NCBI GenBank assembly: GCA_944324435.1
Contig: CALUWH010000001.1
Span: 62,001 to 126,000, forward strand
Reading direction: 5' to 3'
From: Candidatus Gastranaerophilales bacterium
GTDB lineage: Bacteria; Cyanobacteriota; Vampirovibrionia; Gastranaerophilales; Gastranaerophilaceae
Length of the DNA: 64,000 bases
Shown here: positions 24,861-33,751 of the stretch, piece by piece
Layout: every line of letters begins with the position of its first letter
Numbering within the stretch: position 1 is the first letter of the stretch
The notes under the pieces: model-generated
The model's input: the letters and a program-made list of their open reading frames with translations, nothing else
Told to the model about the DNA's origin: nothing
The model's database searches: none
Program-made: the position numbers and the translations under genes

Positions 24861-25619
24861 ATGAAGTTAATAAATATAAAAAGTTTTGGTTGTCTGACAG
24901 GACTGTTTTTGTTGTCTATACTTCCATCCGGAGCTGCAATGACATTTCCGAACATTAATATAGGTTTGCAGAATGCCAATACTCCCCAGGATTTTACAAA
25001 CGGGTTGCAAATATTAATATGGTTAACGATTCTGACCCTTGCGCCCAGTATTTTAATAATGACCACGTCATTTGTAAGGCTTGTTGTTGTTCTTTCTCTG
25101 ACAAGGCAGGCAATAGGAACCGGCACACTTCCGCCAAACCAGGTTATAACCAGCTTGGCTTTGATTCTAACATTTTTTATAATGGCGCCTACTTTTAACG
25201 AAATTAATGAAAAAGCTTTACAGCCTTATATGAATAATCAAATTACACAGCAGGCTGCTCTAGACAGAGGGATTGAGCCTATAAGAAATTTTATGTTTAA
25301 ACAAACTCACGAAAAAGAACTCGCCCTATTTGTCAGAATGGCAAAAATTGAAAAACCGAAAAATAAAAACGACGTACCTACTTATGTACTTTTGCCGGCA
25401 TTTATCCTCAGTGAACTAAAGACAGCCTTTACAATCGGATTTGTTGTTTATATGCCTTTTCTGGTAATAGATATTGTTGTATCGTCCGTCCTTGTATCAA
25501 TGGGTATGATGTTTTTGCCGCCGACAATGATTGCTCTTCCTTTTAAGTTGATTATGTTTGTAATGGTTGACGGCTGGTATCTCGTTGTTAAGTCACTTGT
25601 TGAGAGCTTCGTGAGGTAG
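24861..25619 (+). CDS. fliP: Flagellar type III export gate protein FliP
   Basis: 252 residues. A signal peptide (GCLTGLFLLSILPSGAAM) is followed by the core: LQILIWLTILTLAPSILIMTTSFVRLVVVLSLTRQAIGTGTLPPNQVITSLALILTFFIMAPTF and the C-terminal FILSELKTAFTIGFVVYMPFLVIDIVVSSVLVSMGMMFLPPTMIALPFKLIMFVMVDGWYLVVKSL, both diagnostic of FliP. FliP5-FliQ4-FliR1 form the export gate in the basal body. AAGGA precedes the ATG. fliQ follows after 5 bases. First gene of fliP-fliQ-fliR-flhB. Confidence 0.97.
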   Translation: MKLINIKSFGCLTGLFLLSILPSGAAMTFPNINIGLQNANTPQDFTNGLQILIWLTILTLAPSILIMTTSFVRLVVVLSLTRQAIGTGTLPPNQVITSLALILTFFIMAPTFNEINEKALQPYMNNQITQQAALDRGIEPIRNFMFKQTHEKELALFVRMAKIEKPKNKNDVPTYVLLPAFILSELKTAFTIGFVVYMPFLVIDIVVSSVLVSMGMMFLPPTMIALPFKLIMFVMVDGWYLVVKSLVESFVR

Positions 25620-25624
25620 ATGAA

Positions 25625-25900
25625 ATGAATCAGGATATAATAATAACGCTTTTGCAAAAAATGTTCATATTAACACTGGAAATATCCGTACCAATACTGC
25701 TTGTCGGTGTTGTACTTGGTCTTATGGTAAGTATTTTCCAGACCGTAACCCAGATTCAGGAATCAACGCTTACTTTTGTTCCTAAAATCGTAGGATGCGT
25801 AATGCTTCTAATCTTTCTTTTGCCTTGGATGTTTAGCATTTTTATAACAACAGTTAACGAATTTATGGATATGATTCCACAATTAATTGGTGGGTTTTGA
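25625..25900 (+). CDS. fliQ: Flagellar type III export gate protein FliQ
   Basis: 91 residues with two transmembrane helices and the conserved loop: LEISVPILLVGVVLGLMVSIFQTVTQIQESTLTFVPKIVGCVMLLIFLLPWMFSIFITTVNEFM. The QTVTQIQESTLTFVPK segment is the FliQ signature. It sits between fliP and fliR; its stop codon overlaps the fliR ATG by one base (TGATG), so translation is coupled. Confidence 0.96.
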   Translation: MNQDIIITLLQKMFILTLEISVPILLVGVVLGLMVSIFQTVTQIQESTLTFVPKIVGCVMLLIFLLPWMFSIFITTVNEFMDMIPQLIGGF

Positions 25901-26679
25901 TGTTTAATCTTGATGTGTTATTTTCTGTCGGTAATATAATCCTCTTTATGGCAATTCTGACCAGATTATCAGGTTTGTTTGCCTCGGCTCCTTTGTTTTC
26001 AACTTACCCGATTCCAATGCAGGTAAAAATTTGGCTTGCCGCGTCAATCGCGTTTATATTATTTCCGATAGTTCAGCATAATACGCAGTTTGTTGTGCCC
26101 AATTCCGTTCCGGCATTGACATTAATCTTATTTAAAGAGTTTTTAATAGGCTTTGCTATGGGATTTTGTGCAAACATAATTTTTGTGGGTATTGAGCTTG
26201 GTGTAAATATGTTTGCAATACAAATGGGAATCTCTGCTGATCAAGCTTTAAACCCATCTTCCGGTGGAAACTCTCCTGTTATTACCCAAGCCTACACATA
26301 TCTTGCTTCAATGATTTTCATTATAATAGGGGCGCATCAATGGCTATTCTCAGCCATTTATAATAGTTTCAAGACCATGCCGGTAGGCTACGGATTTGCA
26401 TTTTCACCGGAAGTTACAGGCGAAATAGTCAGAATGACAAGCCAAATGTTTAACATAGGCCTTAGTATTTCACTGCCTATATTTGGAGTGTTGTTTATAA
26501 CCGATGTTTTGCTCGGTTTTACATCAAAGATGATGCCGCAGATGAATATATTTATGGTATCAATCCCTTTAAAAATCTATTTGGGGCTTTTACTGTCTTT
26601 GATATTTGTACGCCCAATGGCTGAATATATGGTTGTGATGATAGAACGATTTATTGAGCAGATAGCACTGGTATTCTAA
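25900..26679 (+). CDS. fliR: Flagellar type III export gate protein FliR
   Basis: 259 residues from ATG 25900, at the fliQ stop. Six membrane helices. ILTRLSGLFASAPLFSTYPIPMQVKIWLAASIAFILFP, FKEFLIGFAMGFCANIIFVGIELGVNMFAIQMGISADQALNPSSGGNSPVI and the C-terminal LYISLPIFGVLF-like SLPIFGVLFITDVLLGFTSKMMPQMNIFMVSIPLKIYLGL are typical of FliR. Third gate subunit; flhB follows 18 bases on. Confidence 0.97.
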   Translation: MFNLDVLFSVGNIILFMAILTRLSGLFASAPLFSTYPIPMQVKIWLAASIAFILFPIVQHNTQFVVPNSVPALTLILFKEFLIGFAMGFCANIIFVGIELGVNMFAIQMGISADQALNPSSGGNSPVITQAYTYLASMIFIIIGAHQWLFSAIYNSFKTMPVGYGFAFSPEVTGEIVRMTSQMFNIGLSISLPIFGVLFITDVLLGFTSKMMPQMNIFMVSIPLKIYLGLLLSLIFVRPMAEYMVVMIERFIEQIALVF

Positions 26680-26697
26680 TTAGGATAAGATATTCAA

Positions 26698-27783
26698 ATG
26701 GGGAACGAAGCAGCAGAAAAAACCGAAGAAGCCACCACCCGACGGCGAACGAAAGAAAGGGAGCGCGGTAATGTATCAAAAAGCCGCGATATGGATTCTG
26801 CTCTGGTTATGGTTGCAGGAATTGCTTTGCTGGGAGTTTTTGCAAAAAATATGGGTGAAAACATTCTCAACATGCTAAGAGACACCTTTTCTCATCTGGA
26901 TGTTTCTGAAATAGACGTAAACAATATTTTAGGGCTTATGTCTCCTTATTTGATATATTTAGCAAAAATATTGCTTCCGTTTTTGGTACTGCTTCTGATT
27001 GCTTCTATCTTTATTATACGCTTTGATGTAGGGCACGTTTTTGCACTGCAGAGAGTAAAAATTGATTTAAATAATCTATCGCCAAGAAGAATGCTTCAGA
27101 ATGCAAAGCGTATGTTTAATCCGTTTGAGCCGCGTTCAATGGTAGAATTTGCAAAGTCCATTATAAAGATAGTTGTAGTAGGAGCTTGCGGCTATTCTGC
27201 AATAAATAGCAGAAAAGGCGATTTGCTGGGGCTTGTCGGGTTGGAGATTCCGATTGCGCTTAATATCATTGTATCAATACTCATAAATATGATTATAAAT
27301 ATGTGCCTTGCAATGCTGGTGTTGGGTTATCTTGATAAAAAATATCAGAACTATGAGTATGAAAAATCCATTAAGATGACAAAACAGGAGATTAAGGATG
27401 AGCATAAGGATACCGAAGGGGATCCAAAAATAAAAGCAAAAATTAAATCAATACAGATGCAAATGGCAAGGCAGCGTATGATGTCATCTGTACCTCAGGC
27501 AGATGTAGTTGTAACAAACCCGACTCATTATGCAGTAGCAATAAAATATGATAAAACAATGGCACCGGCACCGTTGGTTACGGCCAAAGGCGTAGACTAT
27601 CTGGCGTTCCAAATTCGAGAAATAGCAAAAGCCAATAATGTCCCAATTGTAGAAAATCGGCCTGTTGCAAGAGCTTTATATAATTCAGTACCTGTAAACG
27701 GAATGATTCCGTCGGATATGTACGTAGCTGTTGCGGAAATTTTGGCCTATGTATTCAGACAAAAACAAGCTGATAATGATTAA
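26698..27783 (+). CDS. flhB: Flagellar export switch protein FlhB
   Basis: 361 residues. The N-terminus EAAEKTEEATTRRRTKERERGNVSKSRDMDSAL is typical, then four membrane helices and the cytoplasmic FlhB-C domain. The autocleavage motif NPTHY is at residues 274-278, so the protein can switch substrate from hook to filament after self-cleavage. Last gene of fliP-fliQ-fliR-flhB; the set encodes the complete membrane gate except FlhA, which is not here. Confidence 0.97.
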   Translation: MGNEAAEKTEEATTRRRTKERERGNVSKSRDMDSALVMVAGIALLGVFAKNMGENILNMLRDTFSHLDVSEIDVNNILGLMSPYLIYLAKILLPFLVLLLIASIFIIRFDVGHVFALQRVKIDLNNLSPRRMLQNAKRMFNPFEPRSMVEFAKSIIKIVVVGACGYSAINSRKGDLLGLVGLEIPIALNIIVSILINMIINMCLAMLVLGYLDKKYQNYEYEKSIKMTKQEIKDEHKDTEGDPKIKAKIKSIQMQMARQRMMSSVPQADVVVTNPTHYAVAIKYDKTMAPAPLVTAKGVDYLAFQIREIAKANNVPIVENRPVARALYNSVPVNGMIPSDMYVAVAEILAYVFRQKQADND

Positions 27784-27868
27784 AAAATAGTTGCAAACAT
27801 GTTAGTGATTAAATTTTTAGTATTGCTTGTTCGCCCATCAACTTACTATCTACAGCCCAACAGATACA

Positions 27869-28453
27869 TTAAGTTTTTAATACAAATTTAGATTCGACAG
27901 TTTGAGGTGTATATTTTTGTATGTACTCTATTGCCTGATTAGGTGTACTTGCAACATAATATAAATCTTTGGAAGATTCTTTTGCAAAATTTCTTAGGAT
28001 AATCGTATCAAAAAAGCGGATTAAATCATCGTAAAACCCGTCAGTGTTAAGAATAACGATTGGCTTATTATTATACCCCAATTGTTTTTGCACAATCATT
28101 TCGGAAATTTCTTCCAACGTTCCGAATCCGCCTGAGAGTGCAACAACCGCATCAGATATCTCATCCATCTTAGCTTTTCTCTCTCGCATACCTTTTGTGA
28201 GAATAAATTCCGCGCAATCCTCGGGATTTCCTACCCCAAAATCATAGAGTCTTTGCGGCATAACACCTATAATATGCCCACCGTTTTGTTTAACGGCTTG
28301 TGCGCAGGCAAACATCATCCCCAGACGGCTTCCGCCATATACAATATTCATCCCTGCGCGTCCCAGAAGTGCACCAAATTCTGCAGAATCTCTATAAAAA
28401 CATTCGTCAAGATTATTTGATGAGGAGGCAAAAACACATACATTTTTTATCAT
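27869..28453 (-). CDS. LOG-family nucleotide 5'-monophosphate phosphoribohydrolase
   Basis: 194 residues. KNVCVFASSSNNLDE opens a Rossmann-like fold; NIVYGGSRLGMM and VVALSGGFGTLEEISEMIVQKQLG are the active-site blocks, where SGGFGTLEE corresponds to the family PGGxGTxxE, with Ser replacing Pro. LOG proteins release free cytokinin-like bases or act on nucleoside monophosphates. The start overlaps the stop of the upstream pilin gene by 4 bases (ATGA). Confidence 0.88.
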   Translation of the reverse strand: MIKNVCVFASSSNNLDECFYRDSAEFGALLGRAGMNIVYGGSRLGMMFACAQAVKQNGGHIIGVMPQRLYDFGVGNPEDCAEFILTKGMRERKAKMDEISDAVVALSGGFGTLEEISEMIVQKQLGYNNKPIVILNTDGFYDDLIRFFDTIILRNFAKESSKDLYYVASTPNQAIEYIQKYTPQTVESKFVLKT

Positions 28454-29028
28454 TCAAAACTGCCCCCGATTAAATAATAGTTAGAACAGCACAAGCCCGT
28501 TCCGTCTTTTGAACATTCCTGACGCTGAATTGTAACAGAATCATTCTTACAGAATGGCTCAAATCTGTCATTGTATATATTATACCCGAAAACATCCTTA
28601 CCCCATACATTAGGACCGACTCTTCCGTTAACATCATACATCAAAAGCCCTTCAACACCTTCTTGCGGCGCATCAAACATCTTTACGGAAATAACAGACT
28701 TGGTTTGAGTGTACATAAAATCATCAAACCTATAAGTATTATTAGGAAAAGTCCCATTCAGAAAAAGAATTTTATAAGGCTCTGCCTCACTCTTAATTTC
28801 GCTGCTCAGGGTTGAATTGAACGCCTCTCTGAAATTGAAATCAGGATTCTCCCTCTGCGCATTAACCGCTGAAAAAATATTCGCAAAATCAGACTGGACG
28901 CTTCTCCACCTTGATGTATTTTTTGCCTGCAGAGAATCATCCAAAGAAAGCGGCGCGACTAAAAACGCAACTATCAAAAATATTACAAACAATATTGATA
29001 CTTCTACAATAGTAAACCCTTTTTTCAT
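28450..29028 (-). CDS. Prepilin-type protein with a diverged methylation motif
   Basis: 192 residues. MKKGFTIVEVSILFVIFLIVAFLVAPL has the basic leader, Gly before the cut, Phe at +1 and Glu at +5, but the helix is less typical than in the pilin at 6960 and contains a Pro. The mature part shares the form of the other pilin-like proteins here: SVISVKMFDAPQ, then LLMYDVNGRVGPNVWGKDVFGYNIYNDRFEPFC. Four Cys near the C-terminus (CKND, RQECSKDGTGLCCSN) suggest disulphides. It is between the PHP and LOG genes in one operon. Minor pilin-like. Confidence 0.78.
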   Translation of the reverse strand: MKKGFTIVEVSILFVIFLIVAFLVAPLSLDDSLQAKNTSRWRSVQSDFANIFSAVNAQRENPDFNFREAFNSTLSSEIKSEAEPYKILFLNGTFPNNTYRFDDFMYTQTKSVISVKMFDAPQEGVEGLLMYDVNGRVGPNVWGKDVFGYNIYNDRFEPFCKNDSVTIQRQECSKDGTGLCCSNYYLIGGSFE

Positions 29029-29040
29029 CTCTCTTCTTCC

Positions 29041-29895
29041 TTATCCATTCGCCAAATCCAGATGTTTCTTTTCGTTCAACAGTGTATCATAAATCCACTC
29101 CGGAACGAAATTTTTGCCGAGAATAATCTGACCGTTCATAATATTAGGGGCATGGAAATCAGATCCTCCCGTCACAATCAACCCGAGATTTTCAGCCATC
29201 GTCGAAAAATATTCCACTATAGCAGGAGAATGTTTTCTGTGATATGCCTCAATACCCCGAAGCCCATAATTCATCAATTCCTTAATCAACTTCTCCGCAA
29301 TATCAATATCATAAGGATGCGCGATTACAGGCACGCCGCCGGCATCATAAATCACCTCAACCGCATCAAAAGGCGATACAGTCTTTCTTTCCACATAAAC
29401 CGGCGAAGCTCTGTGGATATATTTGCTGTAAGCTTCCATCACATTGCTTGTGCCGCCTGCGTTTGTAATAGCCTTCGCAATATGCGGACGGCCGATACTT
29501 CCGCCTTCGGCAACCATATTCTTCACATCCTCAAAAGCAATTTTTATCCCCTCTTTTTTTGCAAGAAGCGCTAAAATTTCTTTAGTCTGTTTTATACGAG
29601 CATGCTGCTGCACCTTTAAAAGATTCTTAAAATCACTCTTGGTAACATCCGGAAAATACCCCAGAATATGAACTTCATAATCCTTATAAAGCGTATTAAC
29701 CTCTATGCCCTGAATAATTTTAAAATCGACTTCTTTTGTTTTTAAATAATTTACTGCAACGTCATACGACAGAACGTTATCGTGATCCGTAAGCGCAATA
29801 GCCTGCAGCCCTGCATCAAGTGCTAAATCCACAATTTTTTCCGGCGAAAAAACTCCGTCAGAATAATAGGTATGTATGTGAAAATCACCCTTCAC
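29041..29895 (-). CDS. PHP-domain phosphoesterase
   Basis: 284 residues. DFHIHTYYSDG (His6 and His8 with Asp13), ALTDHDNV, IQGIEVNTLYKDYEVHILGYF, GRPHIAKAI, VPVIAHPYD and GSDFHAPN are the ordered metal-binding motifs of the PHP phosphatase family (YciV/RNase AM type). Such enzymes cut 3',5'-bisphosphates or short RNA from the 5' end. It is downstream of ymdB and rny, a set that fits RNA metabolism. Confidence 0.88.
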   Translation of the reverse strand: MKGDFHIHTYYSDGVFSPEKIVDLALDAGLQAIALTDHDNVLSYDVAVNYLKTKEVDFKIIQGIEVNTLYKDYEVHILGYFPDVTKSDFKNLLKVQQHARIKQTKEILALLAKKEGIKIAFEDVKNMVAEGGSIGRPHIAKAITNAGGTSNVMEAYSKYIHRASPVYVERKTVSPFDAVEVIYDAGGVPVIAHPYDIDIAEKLIKELMNYGLRGIEAYHRKHSPAIVEYFSTMAENLGLIVTGGSDFHAPNIMNGQIILGKNFVPEWIYDTLLNEKKHLDLANG

Positions 29896-29930
29896 AATAT
29901 TCCTCCCCCGGAATCGGAGAAGGTGATTGT

Positions 29931-30806
29931 TTATAAAGTACCGACGTCTTTATCAACGTATACCTCGCTTTCATCCTTACTATTATCAACTATAAAATTA
30001 ATCCTTTTTATATGTGTTGCACTCGTTCTATCAATAAGAACCTCAACACCGTTAATTTGAGCAATTGCAGATTCTGCAATTTCATATCTTTCAGGAAGAC
30101 TTGTAGATAATCTCCTCATAGAAGTTTCAAAATCCATTCCGATCACGCTGTCTTCCACTCCGCAGAATCCCACATCAGTAATATAGGCCATACCCTTATA
30201 AATCTTTTCGTCAGCAGTTTGAACATGGGTATGAGTTCCAAAGAAAGCTTTTACTAAAGCCTTATCTTCGCTATTAAAAACAGAAGCCAAATATTTGGCA
30301 AAACATATTTTCTCAGCAGTAGCTTCAGCATGAAAATCAATTATAATATGCTCCACTCCCTCTTCTTTAAGCCTTTTAATTTCATTTTCCACAACCTGCC
30401 AGGGAGAGTCAATCGGCGGCATAAATACACGCCCTAAAGCATTAATAACAGCAAGCTTCTGCCCACTAATCTCAAAAATCCTGCACCCTGATCCCTTTGT
30501 CCCTGCCGGATAATTAATAGGTCTTACAAGATTTTGCGCACTTTCAATATATTCATAAATATCACGCTTATCCCAAATGTGGTTTCCGGAAGTAAAACAG
30601 TCAATTCCGCTTGAAGCCAAATCCTCATAATTTTTCTTAGTAAGCCCGAATCCATGAGAGGCATTCTCAATATTTGCAATAACAAAGAACGGCGCATCAT
30701 TAGTTTTTTTAAGATAAGCAATATAATTTTTTACAGCAACACGCCCCTGACGACCTGTTATGTCGCCAAAGAAATATATTTTAATTTTATCAGTATTACC
30801 GCCCAT
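29931..30806 (-). CDS. ymdB: YmdB-family metallophosphoesterase
   Basis: 291 residues. KIYFFGDITGRQGR, FVIANIENASHGFGLTKKNYEDL, DCFTSGNHIWD, IIDFHAEATAEKICFAKYL and AFFGTHTHVQTADEKI match the TIGR00282 family, whose Bacillus member YmdB is a 2',3'-cyclic nucleotide phosphodiesterase. The gene follows rny, as in Bacillus. A palindromic hairpin separates the two at 30831-30851. It acts in the cytoplasm. Confidence 0.92.
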   Translation of the reverse strand: MGGNTDKIKIYFFGDITGRQGRVAVKNYIAYLKKTNDAPFFVIANIENASHGFGLTKKNYEDLASSGIDCFTSGNHIWDKRDIYEYIESAQNLVRPINYPAGTKGSGCRIFEISGQKLAVINALGRVFMPPIDSPWQVVENEIKRLKEEGVEHIIIDFHAEATAEKICFAKYLASVFNSEDKALVKAFFGTHTHVQTADEKIYKGMAYITDVGFCGVEDSVIGMDFETSMRRLSTSLPERYEIAESAIAQINGVEVLIDRTSATHIKRINFIVDNSKDESEVYVDKDVGTL

Positions 30807-30830
30807 AGACTTTTCTTCATTTGATTATAT

Positions 30831-30851
30831 AAGGGGAATTAAATTCCCCTT
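30831..30851 (-). other. Intercistronic hairpin between rny and ymdB
   Basis: AAGGGGAAT (30831-30839) and ATTCCCCTT (30843-30851) form a 9-bp stem with a 3-base loop, 4 bases after the rny stop codon. No T-tract follows in the gene direction, so it is more likely a stabilising or processing element than a terminator. Confidence 0.6.
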
Positions 30852-30854
30852 ATT

Positions 30855-32378
30855 CTACTTAGCAATTTCTGTTGTTCTAAACTCTCTGACAACAGTAACT
30901 TTAATCTGGCCCGGATAATCCAGTTCATCCTCAATCTTCTTAGCAATATCTCTTGCAAGCTTTTGAGACGCCAAATCATCAAACATTTCTGATTGAACAA
31001 TTACCCTGACTTCTCTCCCTGCCTGTACGGCAAAAGACTGCTTAATGCCTTCATATCCGTTAACAATTTCTTCAATTTTTTGCAGACGCTTAATGTAAAT
31101 TTCCAAAGTATCGCGTCTTGCCCCCGGACGTCCTGCAGAAATCGCGTCAGCAAGTTTAACCAGAACAGCCTCAACAGTATTTGCAGTAACATCGTCATGA
31201 TGAGCTTCTATTGCATGAATAACGTCCGGCTTTTCTCCGTATCTTGAAGCTAACTCAACACCCAGCTGAATATGAGTTCCTTCCTGAGTCTGGTCAACAG
31301 CCTTTCCGATATCATGCAAAAGCCCTGCACGCTTTGCAACATAAACATTAGCACCAAGTTCGGCAGCCAGCATTCCTGCAATATGGCCGACTTCTAAAGA
31401 ATGTTTTAATACATTCTGCCCATAGCTGGTTCTATAATATAAACGCCCAAGGTTCTTAATAAGCTCTTTATTCAAGCCCATTATCCCCATCTCTAAAGCG
31501 GCGTTTTCACCTTCTTTCATAATCTTCTTTTCAACTTCTTCACGAGATTTTTCAACAGTCTCCTCAATTCTTACCGGGTGGATTCTGCCATCCTGAATAA
31601 GTTTTTCAAGCGCAATCTTTGCAATCTCACGTCTTACCGGATCAAAAGCCGACAAAACAACTGCTTCCGGCGTATCATCAATAATCAAATCAACACCGGT
31701 TAAAGTTTCTAAAGTTCTTATATTACGTCCCTCACGCCCGATGATTCTGCCTTTCATTTCATCATTCGGGAGCGAAACAACAGAGACAGTAGACTCGACA
31801 ACCTGTTCCATCATACAACGCTGCATTGTCGTAGAAAGAATTTCCTTGGATTTTTCCAAAGCATCCTCTCTAATTTTAGCTTCATTTTCTCTTATCAACT
31901 GCATTTGCTCTTGCGCTAAATCACTCTTTAACTGTTCCAAAAGCATTCTTTTAGCGTCTTCCGCAGACATTCCTGCAATTCTTTCAAGCTCTATAGTCTG
32001 CTTTGTAACTATCTCGTCAAGATAATCTTCTTTTTCTATCAGCTTGTCTTTAATTTTATCAAGCTCAAGCTCTTTATCCGTAAGCTCTTGAATCTTATCC
32101 TCCAACTGGTCTTCCCTTTTGGAAAGTTTAGATTCAATTGCCGCAAACTCGCGCCTTCTTTCTCTTTCATCAGCGTTTAATTGTTCTCTTTCATTATGCA
32201 AAGCTTCTTTTGCCTTAATCATAGCCTCTTTTTGCATAATAGCTTCTCTTTCCTGCAAATCTTTTTTAGTTTGCTCGGTCTGGAATAAGAGATTTTTGTA
32301 CTTCACTCTCTGTACTGCAATTACAGCAATTAGTATAACCAATACAATAATTGCAACGGTCAGTAATGCACTATTCAT
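30855..32378 (-). CDS. rny: Ribonuclease Y
   Basis: 507 residues, the normal length. An N-terminal membrane anchor ([18 protein letters not shown]), a coiled coil to about residue 190 ([26 protein letters not shown]), a KH domain ([48 protein letters not shown]) and an HD domain with [16 protein letters not shown] and [14 protein letters not shown], then [31 protein letters not shown]. RNase Y starts bulk mRNA decay at the membrane. Confidence 0.98.
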   Translation of the reverse strand: MNSALLTVAIIVLVILIAVIAVQRVKYKNLLFQTEQTKKDLQEREAIMQKEAMIKAKEALHNEREQLNADERERRREFAAIESKLSKREDQLEDKIQELTDKELELDKIKDKLIEKEDYLDEIVTKQTIELERIAGMSAEDAKRMLLEQLKSDLAQEQMQLIRENEAKIREDALEKSKEILSTTMQRCMMEQVVESTVSVVSLPNDEMKGRIIGREGRNIRTLETLTGVDLIIDDTPEAVVLSAFDPVRREIAKIALEKLIQDGRIHPVRIEETVEKSREEVEKKIMKEGENAALEMGIMGLNKELIKNLGRLYYRTSYGQNVLKHSLEVGHIAGMLAAELGANVYVAKRAGLLHDIGKAVDQTQEGTHIQLGVELASRYGEKPDVIHAIEAHHDDVTANTVEAVLVKLADAISAGRPGARRDTLEIYIKRLQKIEEIVNGYEGIKQSFAVQAGREVRVIVQSEMFDDLASQKLARDIAKKIEDELDYPGQIKVTVVREFRTTEIAK

Positions 32379-32557
32379 CTAGCACCTTTTCCTTTTCTAT
32401 TTTTATACATATACACGACATCCGGGTACATATAGCCTACCCGGTAACTATTAAATATCTCTAATAATCTTCTCTATCGCATATATCTTCAAAATTTTTA
32501 TACTACTACTATAATTTTATCTTACCATATAAAGAAAAATTTGTACATAAGAATCTG

Positions 32558-32767
32558 CTAACCGCCGCAAACTTTGCATGGCACCCCACCACGATTCTGC
32601 GCCTCTTTCTTTTCCAATTTAATACAGTTGACAGTACATTTTAAAGCCCATCTGCATCCTGGTTTATGGTACTTGTAAGTTTTGGTATTGAAAACTACAG
32701 TTTCCGCGAGACAAAAAGGCATTAAAAAGATTTGGATGTTTAAAATAAATATAAGTAATTTCTTCAT
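32558..32767 (-). CDS. Small exported protein with an Ada-like zinc-binding domain
   Basis: 69 residues from ATG 32767 (MKKLLIFILNIQIFLMPFCLAE), a signal peptide; the upstream in-frame start would lie inside the terminator hairpin at 32786-32813. The mature part YKYHKPGCRWALKCTVNCIKLEKKEAQNRGGVPCKVCGG has the form Y-H-x-P-x-C-x-(15-17)-(A)-x-x-x-x-G-x-x-P-C-x-x-C, like the metal-binding module at the end of many secreted nucleases and competence proteins. Here it stands alone. The expected ligands (His, three Cys) are all present. No clear Shine-Dalgarno. Function unknown; perhaps extracytoplasmic DNA or metal binding. Confidence 0.6.
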   Translation of the reverse strand: MKKLLIFILNIQIFLMPFCLAETVVFNTKTYKYHKPGCRWALKCTVNCIKLEKKEAQNRGGVPCKVCGG

Positions 32768-32785
32768 GATTATTACAGCGTAGCA

Positions 32786-32813
32786 CAAAAAAAATGGGTC
32801 TTTAGGACCCATT
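32786..32813 (-). terminator. Rho-independent terminator upstream of the zinc-binding protein gene
   Basis: On the minus strand AATGGGTC (32813-32806), 5-base loop, GACCCATT (32800-32793), then TTTTTT. No minus-strand gene is visible just upstream (32820-33060), so it ends an unseen transcript or acts as an attenuator of the gene at 32767. Confidence 0.75.
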
Positions 32814-33063
32814 GGAATTAAGAATAGCTGGAAGTATGAAAAAGATTTAATAATTATATTTAACAGGAATTATATATTTTTACCAATTCCCACAGTGAGT
32901 AATTTCTACTTACCCTATTGGACAATAAGGTCATTACCCGATTGTCGGTATCAAAAAGCAGTTAAAAAAACAAAAATAATAAAAAAGTCTCTCATCAAAT
33001 TTCCGATTTATTTCTGAAAAAAACTTACATAATAGGAATGTACCCAAAAAGGAGGGAATAAAA

Positions 33064-33288
33064 ATGCATAAATTCTTAAAAGTTACATCTTATTTGTTAG
33101 TGCTTATAGGCGCACTTAACTGGGGTTTAATCGGTCTATTTGATTTTAACCTGGTGTCGTACCTGTTTGGAGAAATGACAGTAGTTTCAAGAGTAATATA
33201 CAGCTTAGTAGGTATTAGTGCCATTATATTTGCAATCGCAGAACACGTATACGAAAAGAGATACTGCATTCAGGAAGAATATCAATAA
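33064..33288 (+). CDS. DUF378-family small membrane protein
   Basis: 74 residues, two membrane helices. LVLIGALNWGLIGLFDFNLVSYLFGEMTVVSRVIYSLVGISAIIF carries the family signature I-G-A-L-N-W-G-L-x-G and the closing S-R-x-I-Y-x-x-V-G. Common in many bacteria, function unknown. AAAGGAGG precedes the ATG and a strong terminator follows, so it is a single gene. Confidence 0.92.
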   Translation: MHKFLKVTSYLLVLIGALNWGLIGLFDFNLVSYLFGEMTVVSRVIYSLVGISAIIFAIAEHVYEKRYCIQEEYQ

Positions 33289-33314
33289 AAAGCTATCAAA
33301 CATCAAACAGCGCG

Positions 33315-33343
33315 AAGCCCTTCATCATTTGAAGGGCTTTTAA
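33315..33343 (+). terminator. Rho-independent terminator after the DUF378 gene
   Basis: AAGCCCTTCA (33315-33324) pairs with TGAAGGGCTT (33330-33339), 5-base loop, followed by TT; a perfect 10-bp stem. Confidence 0.85.
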
Positions 33344-33389
33344 ATGTAATTCTAAAAGTACAAGTTATAATTCCTTATAAAAGTATAAG

Positions 33390-33418
33390 GCTCCTTTCGG
33401 AAGAGAGACAAAAGGAGC
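33390..33418 (+). promoter_or_regulatory. Hairpin burying an AAGGAG ribosome site
   Basis: GCTCCTTT (33390-33397) is the reverse complement of AAAGGAGC (33411-33418), loop 13 bases. The 3' arm contains a Shine-Dalgarno-like AAGGAG in front of the small frame at 33432. No T-tract follows. Confidence 0.4.
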
Positions 33419-33431
33419 GAGGTCAATTATT

Positions 33432-33587
33432 ATGAAGAAAAGATTTTGGAATTTTAAAGAAGTAAGCCGAACACACACACAATGCCTAATCATTTTTCGT
33501 CGAAATCCGACAATTCATCAGCTGCCTTCGACTTACAATTATATTTTAACATTGTTTTCTCCAATTCTTAATCTTCTAAAGAAGTAA
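33432..33587 (+). CDS. Doubtful small frame of 51 residues
   Basis: MKKRFWNFKEVSRTHTQ ... ends PILNLLKK at a TAA. A hairpin holding AAGGAG and a GAGG 9 bases from the ATG lie upstream. The first 10 residues look like a real start (basic, then Trp-Asn-Phe), but the rest has no clear coding character. It may be a leader peptide, a gene fragment or chance. The rest of the 33289-33751 intergenic stretch holds only the DUF378 terminator, and a CTGGTCAA / TTGACCAG hairpin (33748-33766) at the flgA stop codon; nothing else was seen. Confidence 0.25.
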   Translation: MKKRFWNFKEVSRTHTQCLIIFRRNPTIHQLPSTYNYILTLFSPILNLLKK

Positions 33588-33751
33588 TACAAAAGGATTA
33601 TCTCTCTAGGATGTCTTTTTTATATATCACAGTAGTAAGTCAGGCATTGGCGGACATGCTGTATCTCAAATTATTGAGTAAGGAAAATATGTTATTGACT
33701 TTCACACAATATACCCACTCAAGTCACTCTTTACGATTCAATAATCACTGG

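Noticed and set aside
24861-27783. Virulence-type III secretion (injectisome) export gate
   Set aside because: FliP/Q/R/FlhB spell flagellar versions and the window holds rod, ring, junction and filament genes but no injectisome parts.
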